Below, one piece after another: positions 36,533 through 45,112 of a DNA stretch of 64,000 bases. Under the pieces are notes generated by a model, which saw only the letters and a program-made list of their open reading frames with translations, did no database searches and had not been told where the DNA came from. Source of the DNA: Acetobacter conturbans (lineage in GTDB: Bacteria > Pseudomonadota > Alphaproteobacteria > Acetobacterales > Acetobacteraceae); NCBI RefSeq assembly GCF_011516755.1, contig NZ_WOSY01000001.1, positions 310,001 through 374,000 of the forward strand, written 5' to 3'. Within the stretch, counting starts at the first letter, position 1; each line of letters begins with the position of its first letter. The position numbers and the translations under genes are program-made.

Positions 36533-37078
36533 ATGACATTCTTCCGCTTTCTGGCGATCGGTCTTTTGACGGGAACAGTCATGGCGGATCAGGCCCATGC
36601 GGCACTGCCGGTCCACAGTCAGGCTCCCTCTTTCACTCTTCCGGCCAGCCTCGGCGGCAACACGTTCAGCTTCTCACTGACGGACGCCCTGAAAAAGGGA
36701 CCGGTGGTTCTTTACTTCTATCCGGCGGCGTTTACGCCCGGCTGCACGATCGAGGCGCATGATTTTGCCGAAGCCATGGACCAGTTTCATGCACTCGGCG
36801 CGACCGTCATCGGTGTTTCAATGGACAAGATTGCGACCCTGAAGAAATTCTCGACCAGCGAGTGCAGGAGCCGTTTCGCGGTCGCGGCCGATACGAACGG
36901 CGCGGTTGCCACGCAGTATGATGCACGGACGCCTGACGCCACATACGCGGCGCGCATATCCTATGTGATCACTCCCGACGACCGGATCATCATGAGTTAC
37001 GAGGACCGCAAGTCGGACAAGCATGTGGAGAAGGCGCTTGCGGCTCTCCAGACATGGAGACAGACACACCCTGAATAA
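36533..37078 (+). CDS. Exported peroxiredoxin (Bcp/PrxQ-like)
   Basis: Thiol peroxidase that reduces hydrogen peroxide and organic peroxides. The ATG at 36533 gives a signal peptide (FLAIGLLTGTVMADQAHA|ALP), so the protein is likely periplasmic; the longer frame would hide it. The peroxidatic Cys71 is in FTPGCTIEAHDF, and Cys111 (STSECRSRF) could be the resolving cysteine. 181 residues. Its stop codon TAA is also the left copy of the apparent 3-bp target duplication of the adjacent small element. Confidence 0.9.
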   Translation: MTFFRFLAIGLLTGTVMADQAHAALPVHSQAPSFTLPASLGGNTFSFSLTDALKKGPVVLYFYPAAFTPGCTIEAHDFAEAMDQFHALGATVIGVSMDKIATLKKFSTSECRSRFAVAADTNGAVATQYDARTPDATYAARISYVITPDDRIIMSYEDRKSDKHVEKALAALQTWRQTHPE

Positions 37079-37241
37079 AGGGCTGTTTCAAAAGCGCTCT
37101 TTTGGCAATCCGACGGGCGCTTTCCGCGCTCCAATGCTTACGGCCCGCACAGCCGCTTCACTTCAGTGCTCACAAACCCACGCCGGTCGCGCCCACCCTC
37201 AGGGACAGTCGCACTCAGCCGAGAGCTTTTGAAACAGCCTC
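37079..37241. mobile_element. 163-bp MITE-like non-coding element
   Basis: Terminal inverted repeats: the left end AGGGCTGTTTCAAAAGC and the right end (inverted) GAGGCTGTTTCAAAAGC share 15 identical inner bases. The element is flanked on both sides by TAA, consistent with a 3-bp TNA-type target duplication. It contains no open frame of note. The termini look like those of an IS5-type transposon, which is inference. It sits between convergent genes, and its left TAA is the peroxiredoxin stop. Confidence 0.65.
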
Positions 37242-37257
37242 TAAAGGGAAAGCTCCG

Positions 37258-37809
37258 TCAGCTTGTTGCCCATTTGATTTTTGTGAGAAACCACTCCAGC
37301 TCAAGCACACTCGCCAGACGTCGGCCTTCCGGGGTATCGATCATCTGCCCTCTGGCCGGGCTGGCCGGTTCGATCAGTCCCCACTGAACAAGATCCGTTC
37401 GGATCTTTTTGTCATCGTACTCATAGCCTTCAGACAGGACCGTTCGGAGACGCTTCACGATTGTCGCCAGAAGCCGCAGATCGGCGGCATGGCGCGCCAG
37501 CATCTCTTCGCGAACCTGAGTGACGGCAGCAGAGACCGCGCGCGGCACCTCGTTTTGCGGCACGAGCGGCGTGATGCTGTAACCCAGACCGCCATAACGG
37601 GCCGGATCATCCGTGGTGATCCATTTCTCCCGTCCTGAGGCTTCCACCAGCCACGCTTCCACCTTGACCTTGACGGCAGGCATCGGCGCTCCATCCAGAC
37701 CGGCGGACAGGCTTTCAGCCTCCCCCCCTGCGACCAGCAGCGGTCTTTCTTCGGGGCTCTCAGGCATATCCATGCTCGACAGGGCGCTGCTCCTTTGCGG
37801 ACCACTCAC
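37258..37809 (-). CDS. Conserved-looking hypothetical protein, 183 aa
   Basis: Soluble protein without signal peptide or membrane segment. The N-terminal 45 residues are Ser/Pro/Gly/Glu rich and probably disordered; the rest appears folded, with KVKVEAWLVEASGREKWITTDDPARYGGLGYSITPL and a helical C-terminal half ending LELEWFLTKIKWATS (given here in segments). The GTG at 37809 is the first start; ATGs at 37773 and 37767 are alternatives. I do not recognise the family. Its stop is 14 bases from the MITE-like element. Codon use is like its neighbours, so it is a real gene. Confidence 0.7.
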   Translation of the reverse strand: MSGPQRSSALSSMDMPESPEERPLLVAGGEAESLSAGLDGAPMPAVKVKVEAWLVEASGREKWITTDDPARYGGLGYSITPLVPQNEVPRAVSAAVTQVREEMLARHAADLRLLATIVKRLRTVLSEGYEYDDKKIRTDLVQWGLIEPASPARGQMIDTPEGRRLASVLELEWFLTKIKWATS

Positions 37810-38063
37810 CGGGAACAGGCTACCGCGTCCGTTTGTTCATAATTTGGTAAACGATTCTTCTTTTCGAGCATGGGCTCCTGTCCGTCTACCCTAACAGGAA
37901 CACCCAGACCGGTATTTTCAGCTACCCAAACCCATCAGACAGTAGTCTTTGTCTAACAAAAAGGCGATTCAGCCCCACTTCATACCGGTTGAGTGAGGGT
38001 GGTCAGCATGATGAGTCTCAGCCTCATTACGGCAAGAAACATGATGACTGCGCGTCATGGTCC

Positions 38064-39263
38064 TCAGACGACCAGTCGCGGCAGGATCGCCTCCAGCCTC
38101 AGACGCCCGGAAGCCGTCGCCCTCAGACCGCCCTGCGGAAGATGCTCAAGGTAGCCTTCCTCAAGACAGAGCCTCAGCGTGTCCGCATCAATCGCATCCA
38201 TCAGGCGGCAGCCGGTTCTTTGCTCAAACAGCGTGGCATCGACACCTTCCGTCAGGCGAAGACCCATCAGCAGCATTTCACGGGACCGGTCCAGCAGGCT
38301 GAGCGCTTCCGCGCTGGTTTCGCCTGAGCCGCTACGCTCAACCTTTTCAGCCCAGATTTCGGGTGCGCGATGCCTGCGCGTCGCCAGCAACTGCCTGTCG
38401 ATCGTCAGGCGGCCATGCGCACCGGGACCGATCCCGAGATAATCGCCGTAACGCCAGTAAGTGAGATTATGGCGGCTTTCCGCGCCCGGAACGGCATAGT
38501 TGGAGACCTCGTACCCCGACAGCCCGTGACGGGCGGCCACGTCCGCCGTATCCGCATACAGTTCAGCCGACAGATCCTCGTCGGGCAACACCAGTTTGCC
38601 CTGCCGGAAAAGCCCTTCGAACTTCGTCCCCTGTTCGATGGTCAGCTGATAGAGCGAGATGTGGTCCGCCACGAGATCAAGCGCCTGACCCAGTTCCGCC
38701 TTCCACTCTTCCCGTGACTGACCCGGCCGCGCATAGATCAGATCGAAGGTGACACGGGGAAACAGGCCGCGCGCCAGTTCGAGGGCGTGTATGGCCTGCC
38801 CGGACGAATGCTCCCGCCCCAGCATGGCCAGCGCATCGTCGCGCAGTGACTGCACACCCAGCGAGACACGGTTCACTCCCGCCTCGCGAAAACCCCGTAG
38901 CCGACCGATCTCAACGCTTGTGGGGTTGGCTTCCAGCGTAATCTCGATATCGGGGGCGGCCTCGAACAGAGCGCGGGCATCGGCGATCAGAGCCGCCACG
39001 CCGTCAGGCGGCATCAGGGATGGTGTGCCTCCCCCGAAAAAGATGGAGGTCAGCCGCCGACGCCCGAGACGCACCGCTTCGTGCGCCAGTTCCATCCGGA
39101 GCGCTGCAATGAAGCGTTCGGACGGAATCCGTTCCCTCACATGGCTGTTGAAATCGCAGTACGGGCATTTCGCCAGACAGAACGGCCAGTGGATATAAAG
39201 CGCCAAAGCCTCTCCGCAGGACGGAGAGGCTTTCTGGTCGGCGAAGGAAAGGGTTTTATCCAC
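38064..39263 (-). CDS. hemW: Radical-SAM haem chaperone HemW
   Basis: HemN-like protein that inserts haem into target proteins rather than oxidising coproporphyrinogen. The cluster motif CLAKCPYCDF follows LALYIHWPF. It also has FFGGGTPSLMPP, the EANPTSV strand, NRVSLGVQSL and the HNLTYWRYGDYLGIGPGAHG signature of the family. 399 residues, typical. It lies 6 bases after kup, so it is likely co-transcribed with it. HemN proper would need an extra N-terminal cysteine and is usually longer. Confidence 0.93.
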   Translation of the reverse strand: MDKTLSFADQKASPSCGEALALYIHWPFCLAKCPYCDFNSHVRERIPSERFIAALRMELAHEAVRLGRRRLTSIFFGGGTPSLMPPDGVAALIADARALFEAAPDIEITLEANPTSVEIGRLRGFREAGVNRVSLGVQSLRDDALAMLGREHSSGQAIHALELARGLFPRVTFDLIYARPGQSREEWKAELGQALDLVADHISLYQLTIEQGTKFEGLFRQGKLVLPDEDLSAELYADTADVAARHGLSGYEVSNYAVPGAESRHNLTYWRYGDYLGIGPGAHGRLTIDRQLLATRRHRAPEIWAEKVERSGSGETSAEALSLLDRSREMLLMGLRLTEGVDATLFEQRTGCRLMDAIDADTLRLCLEEGYLEHLPQGGLRATASGRLRLEAILPRLVV

Positions 39264-39269
39264 GGCTCC

Positions 39270-41267
39270 TCAGATGGCGACCTTCACGCCAAGTTCTACG
39301 ACGCGGTCCATCGGGATGCGGAAGAATTCCGTGGCAGGCGTCGCATTGCGGGCCATGAACATGAAGAGCGCCATGCGCCAGCGCGCCATCTTCGGCACCG
39401 AAGAGCGTGCAATCAGCTCCCGGGAGATGAAGAAGGATGCCTGCGTCGGGTCGAAATCGACGCCGTTCGCCTTCAGGTCTTCCAGTGCGCGCGGGATGTT
39501 AGGCGTTTCCATGAAGCCGTAGCTCAGGACCACGCGATAGATGTCGTGCGCCAGTTCTTCCACCAGCACACGGTGGCCGCGATCGGCCTCCGGCTGATCC
39601 AGATTCTGGATGGTCACGAACAGAACATGGTCGTGCAGCACCTTGTTGTGCTTGAGGTTGTGCAGCAGGCAGGGTGGTACGAAATCCGGTGTCGCGGTCA
39701 GAAAGACGGCCATGCCGGGCACACGGATGGTGCGAGACTGCGGCAGACGGGCAATGAAGGACCCCATCGGCAGGCTGTCCTGTCCCTGACGGGCGATGAT
39801 GAGACTGCGACCGCGCTTCCATGTCGTCATCATCAGCGTGAGGACGCAACCGAGCATCAGCGGCACCCAGCCACCATCCGGGATCTTGAGGGCATTGGCC
39901 GAGAAAAATATCGCGTCGATGAGCATGAGCGGAATGAACGTGGCGTAGACCGCCTGCGCCGACCAGTGAAAATGCTTGCGAAAAACGATGAAGCACAGGC
40001 CTGTCGTGCAGATGAATGTGCCGGTGACCGCGATACCGTAAGCGGCGGCCAGTGCGTCTGAACTGCGGAACGCCACCACCAGCAAGAGCGCACCGACCAT
40101 CAGGAAGCGGTTGAAGTCAGGGAGATAGATCTGCCCCTCTTCTTCAGCGTTCGTATGCACGATCCGCATACGCGGCAGGTAGCCAAGCTGAATGAGCTGG
40201 CGACAGACCTGAAAGCCTCCGGAAATTCCGGCCTGACTGGCGATGACGGTCGCGAAGGTGGCGAGGATCACCAGCGGAACCTGCATCGCCTGCGGCGCGA
40301 GCATGAAGAACGGATTGGCCAGTGCGGTCGGATCGCTCATCACCAGCGCGCCCTGACCGAAATAGTTCAGCACCAGCATCGGCAGCACGAAGAACAGCCA
40401 CGCATAGCGGATCGGCTGCCGCCCGAAATGGCCCATGTCGGCGTAAAGCGCCTCGGCACCGGTCACGCACAACACGACCGACCCCAGCGCCATGAAGGAC
40501 ACCGTGCCATGATGAAAGACGAAAAGGATCGCGTAGAGCGGTGAAATGGCCAGCAGGACGCCGGGGTGATGCATCACCTCGAGAAATCCCATCAGGCCCA
40601 GCGAGCCGAACCAGAGCAGCATGACCGGCCCGAAGATCGCGCCCACCTTGCCGGTTCCGAGCCATTGCACGCTGAACAGCCCGATGATGACGGCAATCGC
40701 CATCGGGATGACGAAATCATGCGCGCCGGGGAGGCTGACCTCCACACCTTCGATGGCGGAGAGAACCGAGATGGCCGGCGTGATGATGCCGTCACCAAAA
40801 AACAGACAGGCGCCGACGATACCGACCAGACCAATGATAATCCGCATCCGCGTGTCGGTCGTCACACGCTGGGCCAGGGAGGTGAGCGCCAGAATACCGC
40901 CCTCACCATTATGGTCGGCCCGCATGACCAGCAGCACGTATTTGACGGTGACGACGATGACCAGCGTCCAGAAGATCAGGCTCTCGATCCCGAGGATCTC
41001 GGAGTTCTGGATCGGATGGTGACCTGAGACGACTTCGATGGTGGAGCGCAGAGCGTAAAGCGGGCTCGTTCCGATATCGCCATAAACGACACCGAGCACA
41101 CCCAGCAGAGCAGCGAAACCGACGGGTGGCGCCTCATGCTGTGGCTGGTCCGCGCCGAATTCGGTGATTTTGGACTGCCTGGATGCCGCCGGACCATGCG
41201 GGCCTCCGGGCGCATCGGGAGAAGACGCCGCACCGTGATCGGTCGACGATGTCTCATTTCCAGTCAT
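39270..41267 (-). CDS. kup: Potassium uptake protein Kup
   Basis: Proton-coupled low-affinity K+ importer in the inner membrane. 665 residues with about 12 helices. The family signatures GVVYGDIGTSPLYALRS and ADHNGEGGILALTSL are near the N-terminus, and the C-terminal soluble domain carries YGFMETPNIPRALE. An unstructured N-terminal extension of about 45 residues (Ser/Pro/Gly/Ala rich) precedes the first helix. It is followed by hemW after 6 bases and preceded by yggS at 92 bases on the same strand. Confidence 0.96.
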   Translation of the reverse strand: MTGNETSSTDHGAASSPDAPGGPHGPAASRQSKITEFGADQPQHEAPPVGFAALLGVLGVVYGDIGTSPLYALRSTIEVVSGHHPIQNSEILGIESLIFWTLVIVVTVKYVLLVMRADHNGEGGILALTSLAQRVTTDTRMRIIIGLVGIVGACLFFGDGIITPAISVLSAIEGVEVSLPGAHDFVIPMAIAVIIGLFSVQWLGTGKVGAIFGPVMLLWFGSLGLMGFLEVMHHPGVLLAISPLYAILFVFHHGTVSFMALGSVVLCVTGAEALYADMGHFGRQPIRYAWLFFVLPMLVLNYFGQGALVMSDPTALANPFFMLAPQAMQVPLVILATFATVIASQAGISGGFQVCRQLIQLGYLPRMRIVHTNAEEEGQIYLPDFNRFLMVGALLLVVAFRSSDALAAAYGIAVTGTFICTTGLCFIVFRKHFHWSAQAVYATFIPLMLIDAIFFSANALKIPDGGWVPLMLGCVLTLMMTTWKRGRSLIIARQGQDSLPMGSFIARLPQSRTIRVPGMAVFLTATPDFVPPCLLHNLKHNKVLHDHVLFVTIQNLDQPEADRGHRVLVEELAHDIYRVVLSYGFMETPNIPRALEDLKANGVDFDPTQASFFISRELIARSSVPKMARWRMALFMFMARNATPATEFFRIPMDRVVELGVKVAI

Positions 41268-41359
41268 GCTTCGCGTTACACTCCTTCGCGCGGCACCTTG
41301 GTCTCGCCATGAGCCGCCCGCGCCATCGGAAAATTCTGCCAGAGACTTACCGGTTCGGA

Positions 41360-42085
41360 TCAGGTGCCCGCAAGTCCTGCGGGACGGTGACCGAAGATGG
41401 CTGTCCCCACACGTACGAGCGTTGCACCCTCGGCAATGGCCTGTGGGAAGTCCGCCGACATGCCCATTGATCGCACGGAAAGACCATGCTCGTCAGCAAG
41501 AGCCGTGAGGAAACGGAAATGCGGACAGGGGTCCTCGCCAGCGGGCGGGATGCACATCAGCCCCCTCAGCTTGCTCCCGAAGCGGGCGACGCTTGCCCGG
41601 ATGAAAGCATCGGCTTCCTCACGGGGAACACCGAATTTCTGCGGCTCGTCACCCGTGTTCACCTCGATCAGCAGATCGGGCAGCCGCCCTTCCTGATCCG
41701 CGGCCCTGAGCAAAGCATCCGAGAGGGGAGCACGGTCGAGGCTCTCGATCATGTCCGCGATGCGTACGGCGTCACGCGCCTTGTTGGTCTGCAAACCACC
41801 GATGAGATGCAACCTGAGATCGGGGTAGCGCTCCCGGAGTTGCGGAAACTTGGACATCGCTTCCTGCACGCGGTTCTCACCGAACACGCGCTGCCCGGCC
41901 GCGAGCGCCGCCTCAACCGCTTCGAGCGGGTGGAATTTCGAGACGGCCACCAGCGTGACGGTTTCCGGCTTTCTGCCTGCGTCGCGGGCTGCCTGCGCGA
42001 TCTGCTCACGCACGGCTGCCAGTGCGCTGGCGATCTCTCCGTGCCCGGTTCCGGCGCTTGCCACGCCAGATTGTGAATCAGTCAT
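41360..42085 (-). CDS. yggS: YggS family PLP homeostasis protein
   Basis: Pyridoxal-phosphate-binding protein of the PLPBP family that buffers PLP; no catalytic activity is established. The PLP lysine lies in VAVSKFHP. FGENRVQE, HLIGGLQTNKAR, VNTGDEPQKFGV and RSMGMSADFPQAIAEG are characteristic. The ATG at 42085 (MTDSQSGVAS) is preferred to a longer frame starting at 42130. 241 residues. It may be the first gene of a yggS-kup-hemW run. Confidence 0.93.
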   Translation of the reverse strand: MTDSQSGVASAGTGHGEIASALAAVREQIAQAARDAGRKPETVTLVAVSKFHPLEAVEAALAAGQRVFGENRVQEAMSKFPQLRERYPDLRLHLIGGLQTNKARDAVRIADMIESLDRAPLSDALLRAADQEGRLPDLLIEVNTGDEPQKFGVPREEADAFIRASVARFGSKLRGLMCIPPAGEDPCPHFRFLTALADEHGLSVRSMGMSADFPQAIAEGATLVRVGTAIFGHRPAGLAGT

Positions 42086-42228
42086 GTCCCGCACATTGCT
42101 CCTTTGTGACCTACCGTCAAAATGTCGCACTCCGAAGACACCACACGCTCACAAACAGTAACAACGTGAGCAATTAACACGCCTTTCCCAGAGTGTTATC
42201 TGTCGCGTGGAAAGAAGGCTGACACCCC

Positions 42229-43089
42229 ATGCAGGTATTCTCACCCAGAAAGCAGGTGATTGTCGTACTCGGCGCACGCAGCGGCACGTCTGCCCTGAGC
42301 GGGGCATTGTCCCTGCTGGGCGCAGGATTACCACAGAACCTCATGCTGGCGAACTGGGCCAATCCGAAAGGATATTTCGAACCGCAGGACATTGCCGCCC
42401 TGCATGACGAAATTCTCGCCTCGGTCGGCAGTTCATGGTCGGACTGGCGCGTGTTTCCGAAGGACTGGTTCCAGTCCGCTGCCGCAGAGCACTACGCCAC
42501 GAAGCTGACGGTGATGTTCCTCAATGATTACCAGAACGCTGAGGGCGTCTGTATTCTCAAGGAACCCCGGATATGTCGCCTGCTGCCGCTGTGGGAGACC
42601 GTGTTCCGGACGGCCAATGTCATGCCGCTCTACTGCTTCATCGACCGCGCACCGGCCGAAGTGGCGGCTTCGCTTGCCGCCCGTGACGGTTCGACGATCG
42701 AACAGGGGCTACTCTATTACATCCGCAACCATATTGAGTCGGAGCAGGACACGCGCGACGCCCCCCGCGCCTTTGTCAGCTATGATGCACTGCTTGACGA
42801 CTGGCGCGCCGTCATCGGCAGGGCCGGACGTGAACTGGATATTCCTTTCCCTCTGCACGGAGCCGCCGCCGCCGAAGTGGACGGTTTTCTTGAGCGCGGC
42901 CTGCGACATCAGACAGTAACCGTCACGCATGACCGGAACTGGATCGAGGCGCTCGCGGACACCATCCATCATGCCTTCACGCTGCTGGCGGACGATCCAT
43001 CCGATCCCGTCGCTCTGGCCATGATGGATCATGCCCGCGTTGTTTTCGCGATGCGGGAAGAAGAACTCACCCAGCAGGCAACGGCCTAA
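42229..43089 (+). CDS. Sulfotransferase-like protein
   Basis: A 286-residue protein with a P-loop-like 5'-phosphosulfate motif VVLGARSGTSALSG near the N-terminus and the second family element LKEPRICRLLPLWE, followed by a basic/aromatic strand YCFIDRAPAEVAASL that resembles the 3'-phosphate-binding region. Bacterial relatives transfer sulfate from PAPS to glycans or lipids. GAAGG precedes the ATG. It overlaps the convergent glycosyltransferase by 4 bases at the stop codons, suggesting a joint role in modifying a surface glycan. Confidence 0.82.
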   Translation: MQVFSPRKQVIVVLGARSGTSALSGALSLLGAGLPQNLMLANWANPKGYFEPQDIAALHDEILASVGSSWSDWRVFPKDWFQSAAAEHYATKLTVMFLNDYQNAEGVCILKEPRICRLLPLWETVFRTANVMPLYCFIDRAPAEVAASLAARDGSTIEQGLLYYIRNHIESEQDTRDAPRAFVSYDALLDDWRAVIGRAGRELDIPFPLHGAAAAEVDGFLERGLRHQTVTVTHDRNWIEALADTIHHAFTLLADDPSDPVALAMMDHARVVFAMREEELTQQATA

Positions 43090-44114
43090 TCCAGCCTGCG
43101 CCCCTCCCCCATGCCGAAGGCGAGGTAATGATAGAACGCCTTCATGCCTGAGGCCGTGACGTCAGGATAAAGGGCAAGGTAAGCCGCAGCCTCGAACGGT
43201 CGCGACTGTTCAACGCGGCCATTCTTCACCTGCACCAGTTCCACCAGATCGTGCGGCTCATCCGGCTGCGCCACCGTTTCCGTGCCGAAAAAATTATTAC
43301 GTACGCCCAGAGCGCGGAAATGGTTCAGAACGCCGGGAAAACGGAAATACACGCCATCCGCCGCGAACCGGGCGTGATAATCAGCTTCCGTCATGAAAAA
43401 ATAATCGACGAGGTGATGACCGGGGCCGTCGTAATTCCGGAGTGCCGCCCTGTCGGCCACGTTCACCCGGTCGCCAAGCTTTCGTTCCGCATGCTTGAGC
43501 AGCATTGGAAAAGGTTTGTGGTGCATGTGCAGATAGGCCAGCCGGGTTTCGATCACACCCTCCGCCATGCGTGAGGTGATGGCGTGATAACCGAGGTCCA
43601 CGTCGCCCACCGTTCCCTTTGCGACGAACCGCTTGGGAAAATCCATCGGCATGAAGCAGCCCGGCACACCCGGCACGTTTCCCGGATTGAAACGCAGTTG
43701 CATGGGGCGTTGCTCGTCCCTCAGTTCGTTGAGAGCGGCATGAATATCGGCTCTGGAACAACTGAAGCCGTTATCGGTGTAAACAGCGAGAAATTCATCG
43801 CAATCGACCGGAATGGCGAAGTCGTAATCGCTCGTCGCATCCCAGAAGGTGATGATCTGACGGGCATATTCCCCTTTCGCTTCGAAGTCCGAAGCCCGGC
43901 GCTGTTCGAGGTCGGTCGGCCTGCCCAGCCCGCGAAAGATGCGGACGCCAGCCTGTTCATATTGCTCCAGCGTTGCCAGCACGGACGGTTCAATGGAGCC
44001 GTTATCCAGCACGACAAGATTCTCGAAACCGAAGAGATAGCCGTAATGACGCAGCCATGGCTCCAGCAGCAGCGTTTCGTCCCGCTGCATCATCACGCAT
44101 TTCACCCGCGCCAT
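43086..44114 (-). CDS. Family 2-like glycosyltransferase
   Basis: A 342-residue glycosyltransferase of the Glyco_tranf_2_4 type. N-terminal KCVMMQRDETLLLEPWLRHYGYLFG and VLDNGSIEPS build the nucleotide-sugar fold; IPVDCDEFLAVY provides the DxD-like metal site. The ATG at 44114 is used, with GGGATGG upstream; the frame remains open to 44843, but that part is antisense to hisG and does not look like protein. The stop overlaps the sulfotransferase stop on the other strand. The acceptor is unknown. Confidence 0.85.
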   Translation of the reverse strand: MARVKCVMMQRDETLLLEPWLRHYGYLFGFENLVVLDNGSIEPSVLATLEQYEQAGVRIFRGLGRPTDLEQRRASDFEAKGEYARQIITFWDATSDYDFAIPVDCDEFLAVYTDNGFSCSRADIHAALNELRDEQRPMQLRFNPGNVPGVPGCFMPMDFPKRFVAKGTVGDVDLGYHAITSRMAEGVIETRLAYLHMHHKPFPMLLKHAERKLGDRVNVADRAALRNYDGPGHHLVDYFFMTEADYHARFAADGVYFRFPGVLNHFRALGVRNNFFGTETVAQPDEPHDLVELVQVKNGRVEQSRPFEAAAYLALYPDVTASGMKAFYHYLAFGMGEGRRLD

Positions 44115-44324
44115 CCGCGCACCATCCCGATCATCCGCGTCGCAACGCCCACTCCAGCCAACACCGGCACCCTGACCTGCACCGGTTAAGACTCTCTTCC
44201 GCACCCGTTCGGGTTCCGGTTTTGGCGGCATCCCTACTCTATGGTAAATGCCGCAGCGACCACCCCTGAAGGCCGCCCTTCGCGGCCCTGGCCCGGCGTT
44301 ACGCCGGACGACCCGGAGTATCAG

Positions 44325-45059
44325 ATGAAAGCCGACCGGACCACGGATCTTCCTGCGAACGCCCCTGTCACCACTGGCGCGCCGACGCATGCGGGTCATC
44401 ATCCGGATGACATGCTGGTGCTCGCCCTGCCCAAAGGCCGCATTCTCAAGAGCGCCGGACCGTTGCTGAAGAAGGCAGGGATCATCCCTTCGCCGGACTG
44501 TCTCGATGAGAGCAGTCGTCGCCTGCGATTCTCGACCAACGATCCGAAACTGGATGTTGTGCGCGTGCGCTCCTTCGACGTTGCAACCTTCGTAGCACAG
44601 GGCGGCGCGCATCTGGGGATCTGTGGCGCGGACGTGATGATGGAGTTCGACTATCCGGAACTCTACGCGCCACTCGATCTCGGGATCGGCGGCTGCCGGG
44701 TTTCCGTCGCAAGCCCCGCTGCCGATGACCCGGACGAGGACTGGACGCGCTATTCGGAAGTGCGCGTCGCCACGAAATATCCGTCCCTCACACGTCGTCA
44801 TTTCGCGGCACGCGGCGTCAATGCCGACATCGTGCATCTGCATGGCGCGATGGAACTGGCCCCGATGCTCGGCCTGTCACGCGTGATCGTCGATCTGGTG
44901 GACACCGGTTCGACGCTGCGCGCCAATGGGCTGCGCGAGGTGGAAACCATCGCCCACATCACGAGTCGCCTTGTAGTGAACCGTACCGTGCTGAAGACTC
45001 GCCCGCAGGAAATCGCCGGGCTTATCGCCCGTTTCCGCGATGCCGTCACCGCTGCCTGA
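44325..45059 (+). CDS. hisG: ATP phosphoribosyltransferase catalytic subunit HisG (short form)
   Basis: First step of histidine biosynthesis, joining ATP and PRPP. The core begins LVLALPKGRILK; further on are the GICGADVMMEF segment and the PRPP-binding loop DLVDTGSTLRANGL. It lacks the regulatory C-terminal domain of long HisG, so it is the short form that needs HisZ, not present in this window. The ATG at 44325 (MKADRTTD) has GGAG 6 bases upstream. The 244 residues include a nonconserved N-terminal tail of about 30. It is followed by hisD. Confidence 0.93.
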   Translation: MKADRTTDLPANAPVTTGAPTHAGHHPDDMLVLALPKGRILKSAGPLLKKAGIIPSPDCLDESSRRLRFSTNDPKLDVVRVRSFDVATFVAQGGAHLGICGADVMMEFDYPELYAPLDLGIGGCRVSVASPAADDPDEDWTRYSEVRVATKYPSLTRRHFAARGVNADIVHLHGAMELAPMLGLSRVIVDLVDTGSTLRANGLREVETIAHITSRLVVNRTVLKTRPQEIAGLIARFRDAVTAA

Positions 45060-45112
45060 TTCACGGCCAGAGACAAGAGCCCAGATACAAGAGCTGAGAC
45101 ACAGAGAGCATC

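Noticed and set aside
44115-44843. N-terminal extension of the glycosyltransferase frame
   Set aside because: It runs antisense through hisG, and its residues are low-quality Arg/His/Gly sequence. The real start is the ATG at 44114, next to the conserved KCVMMQRDE segment.
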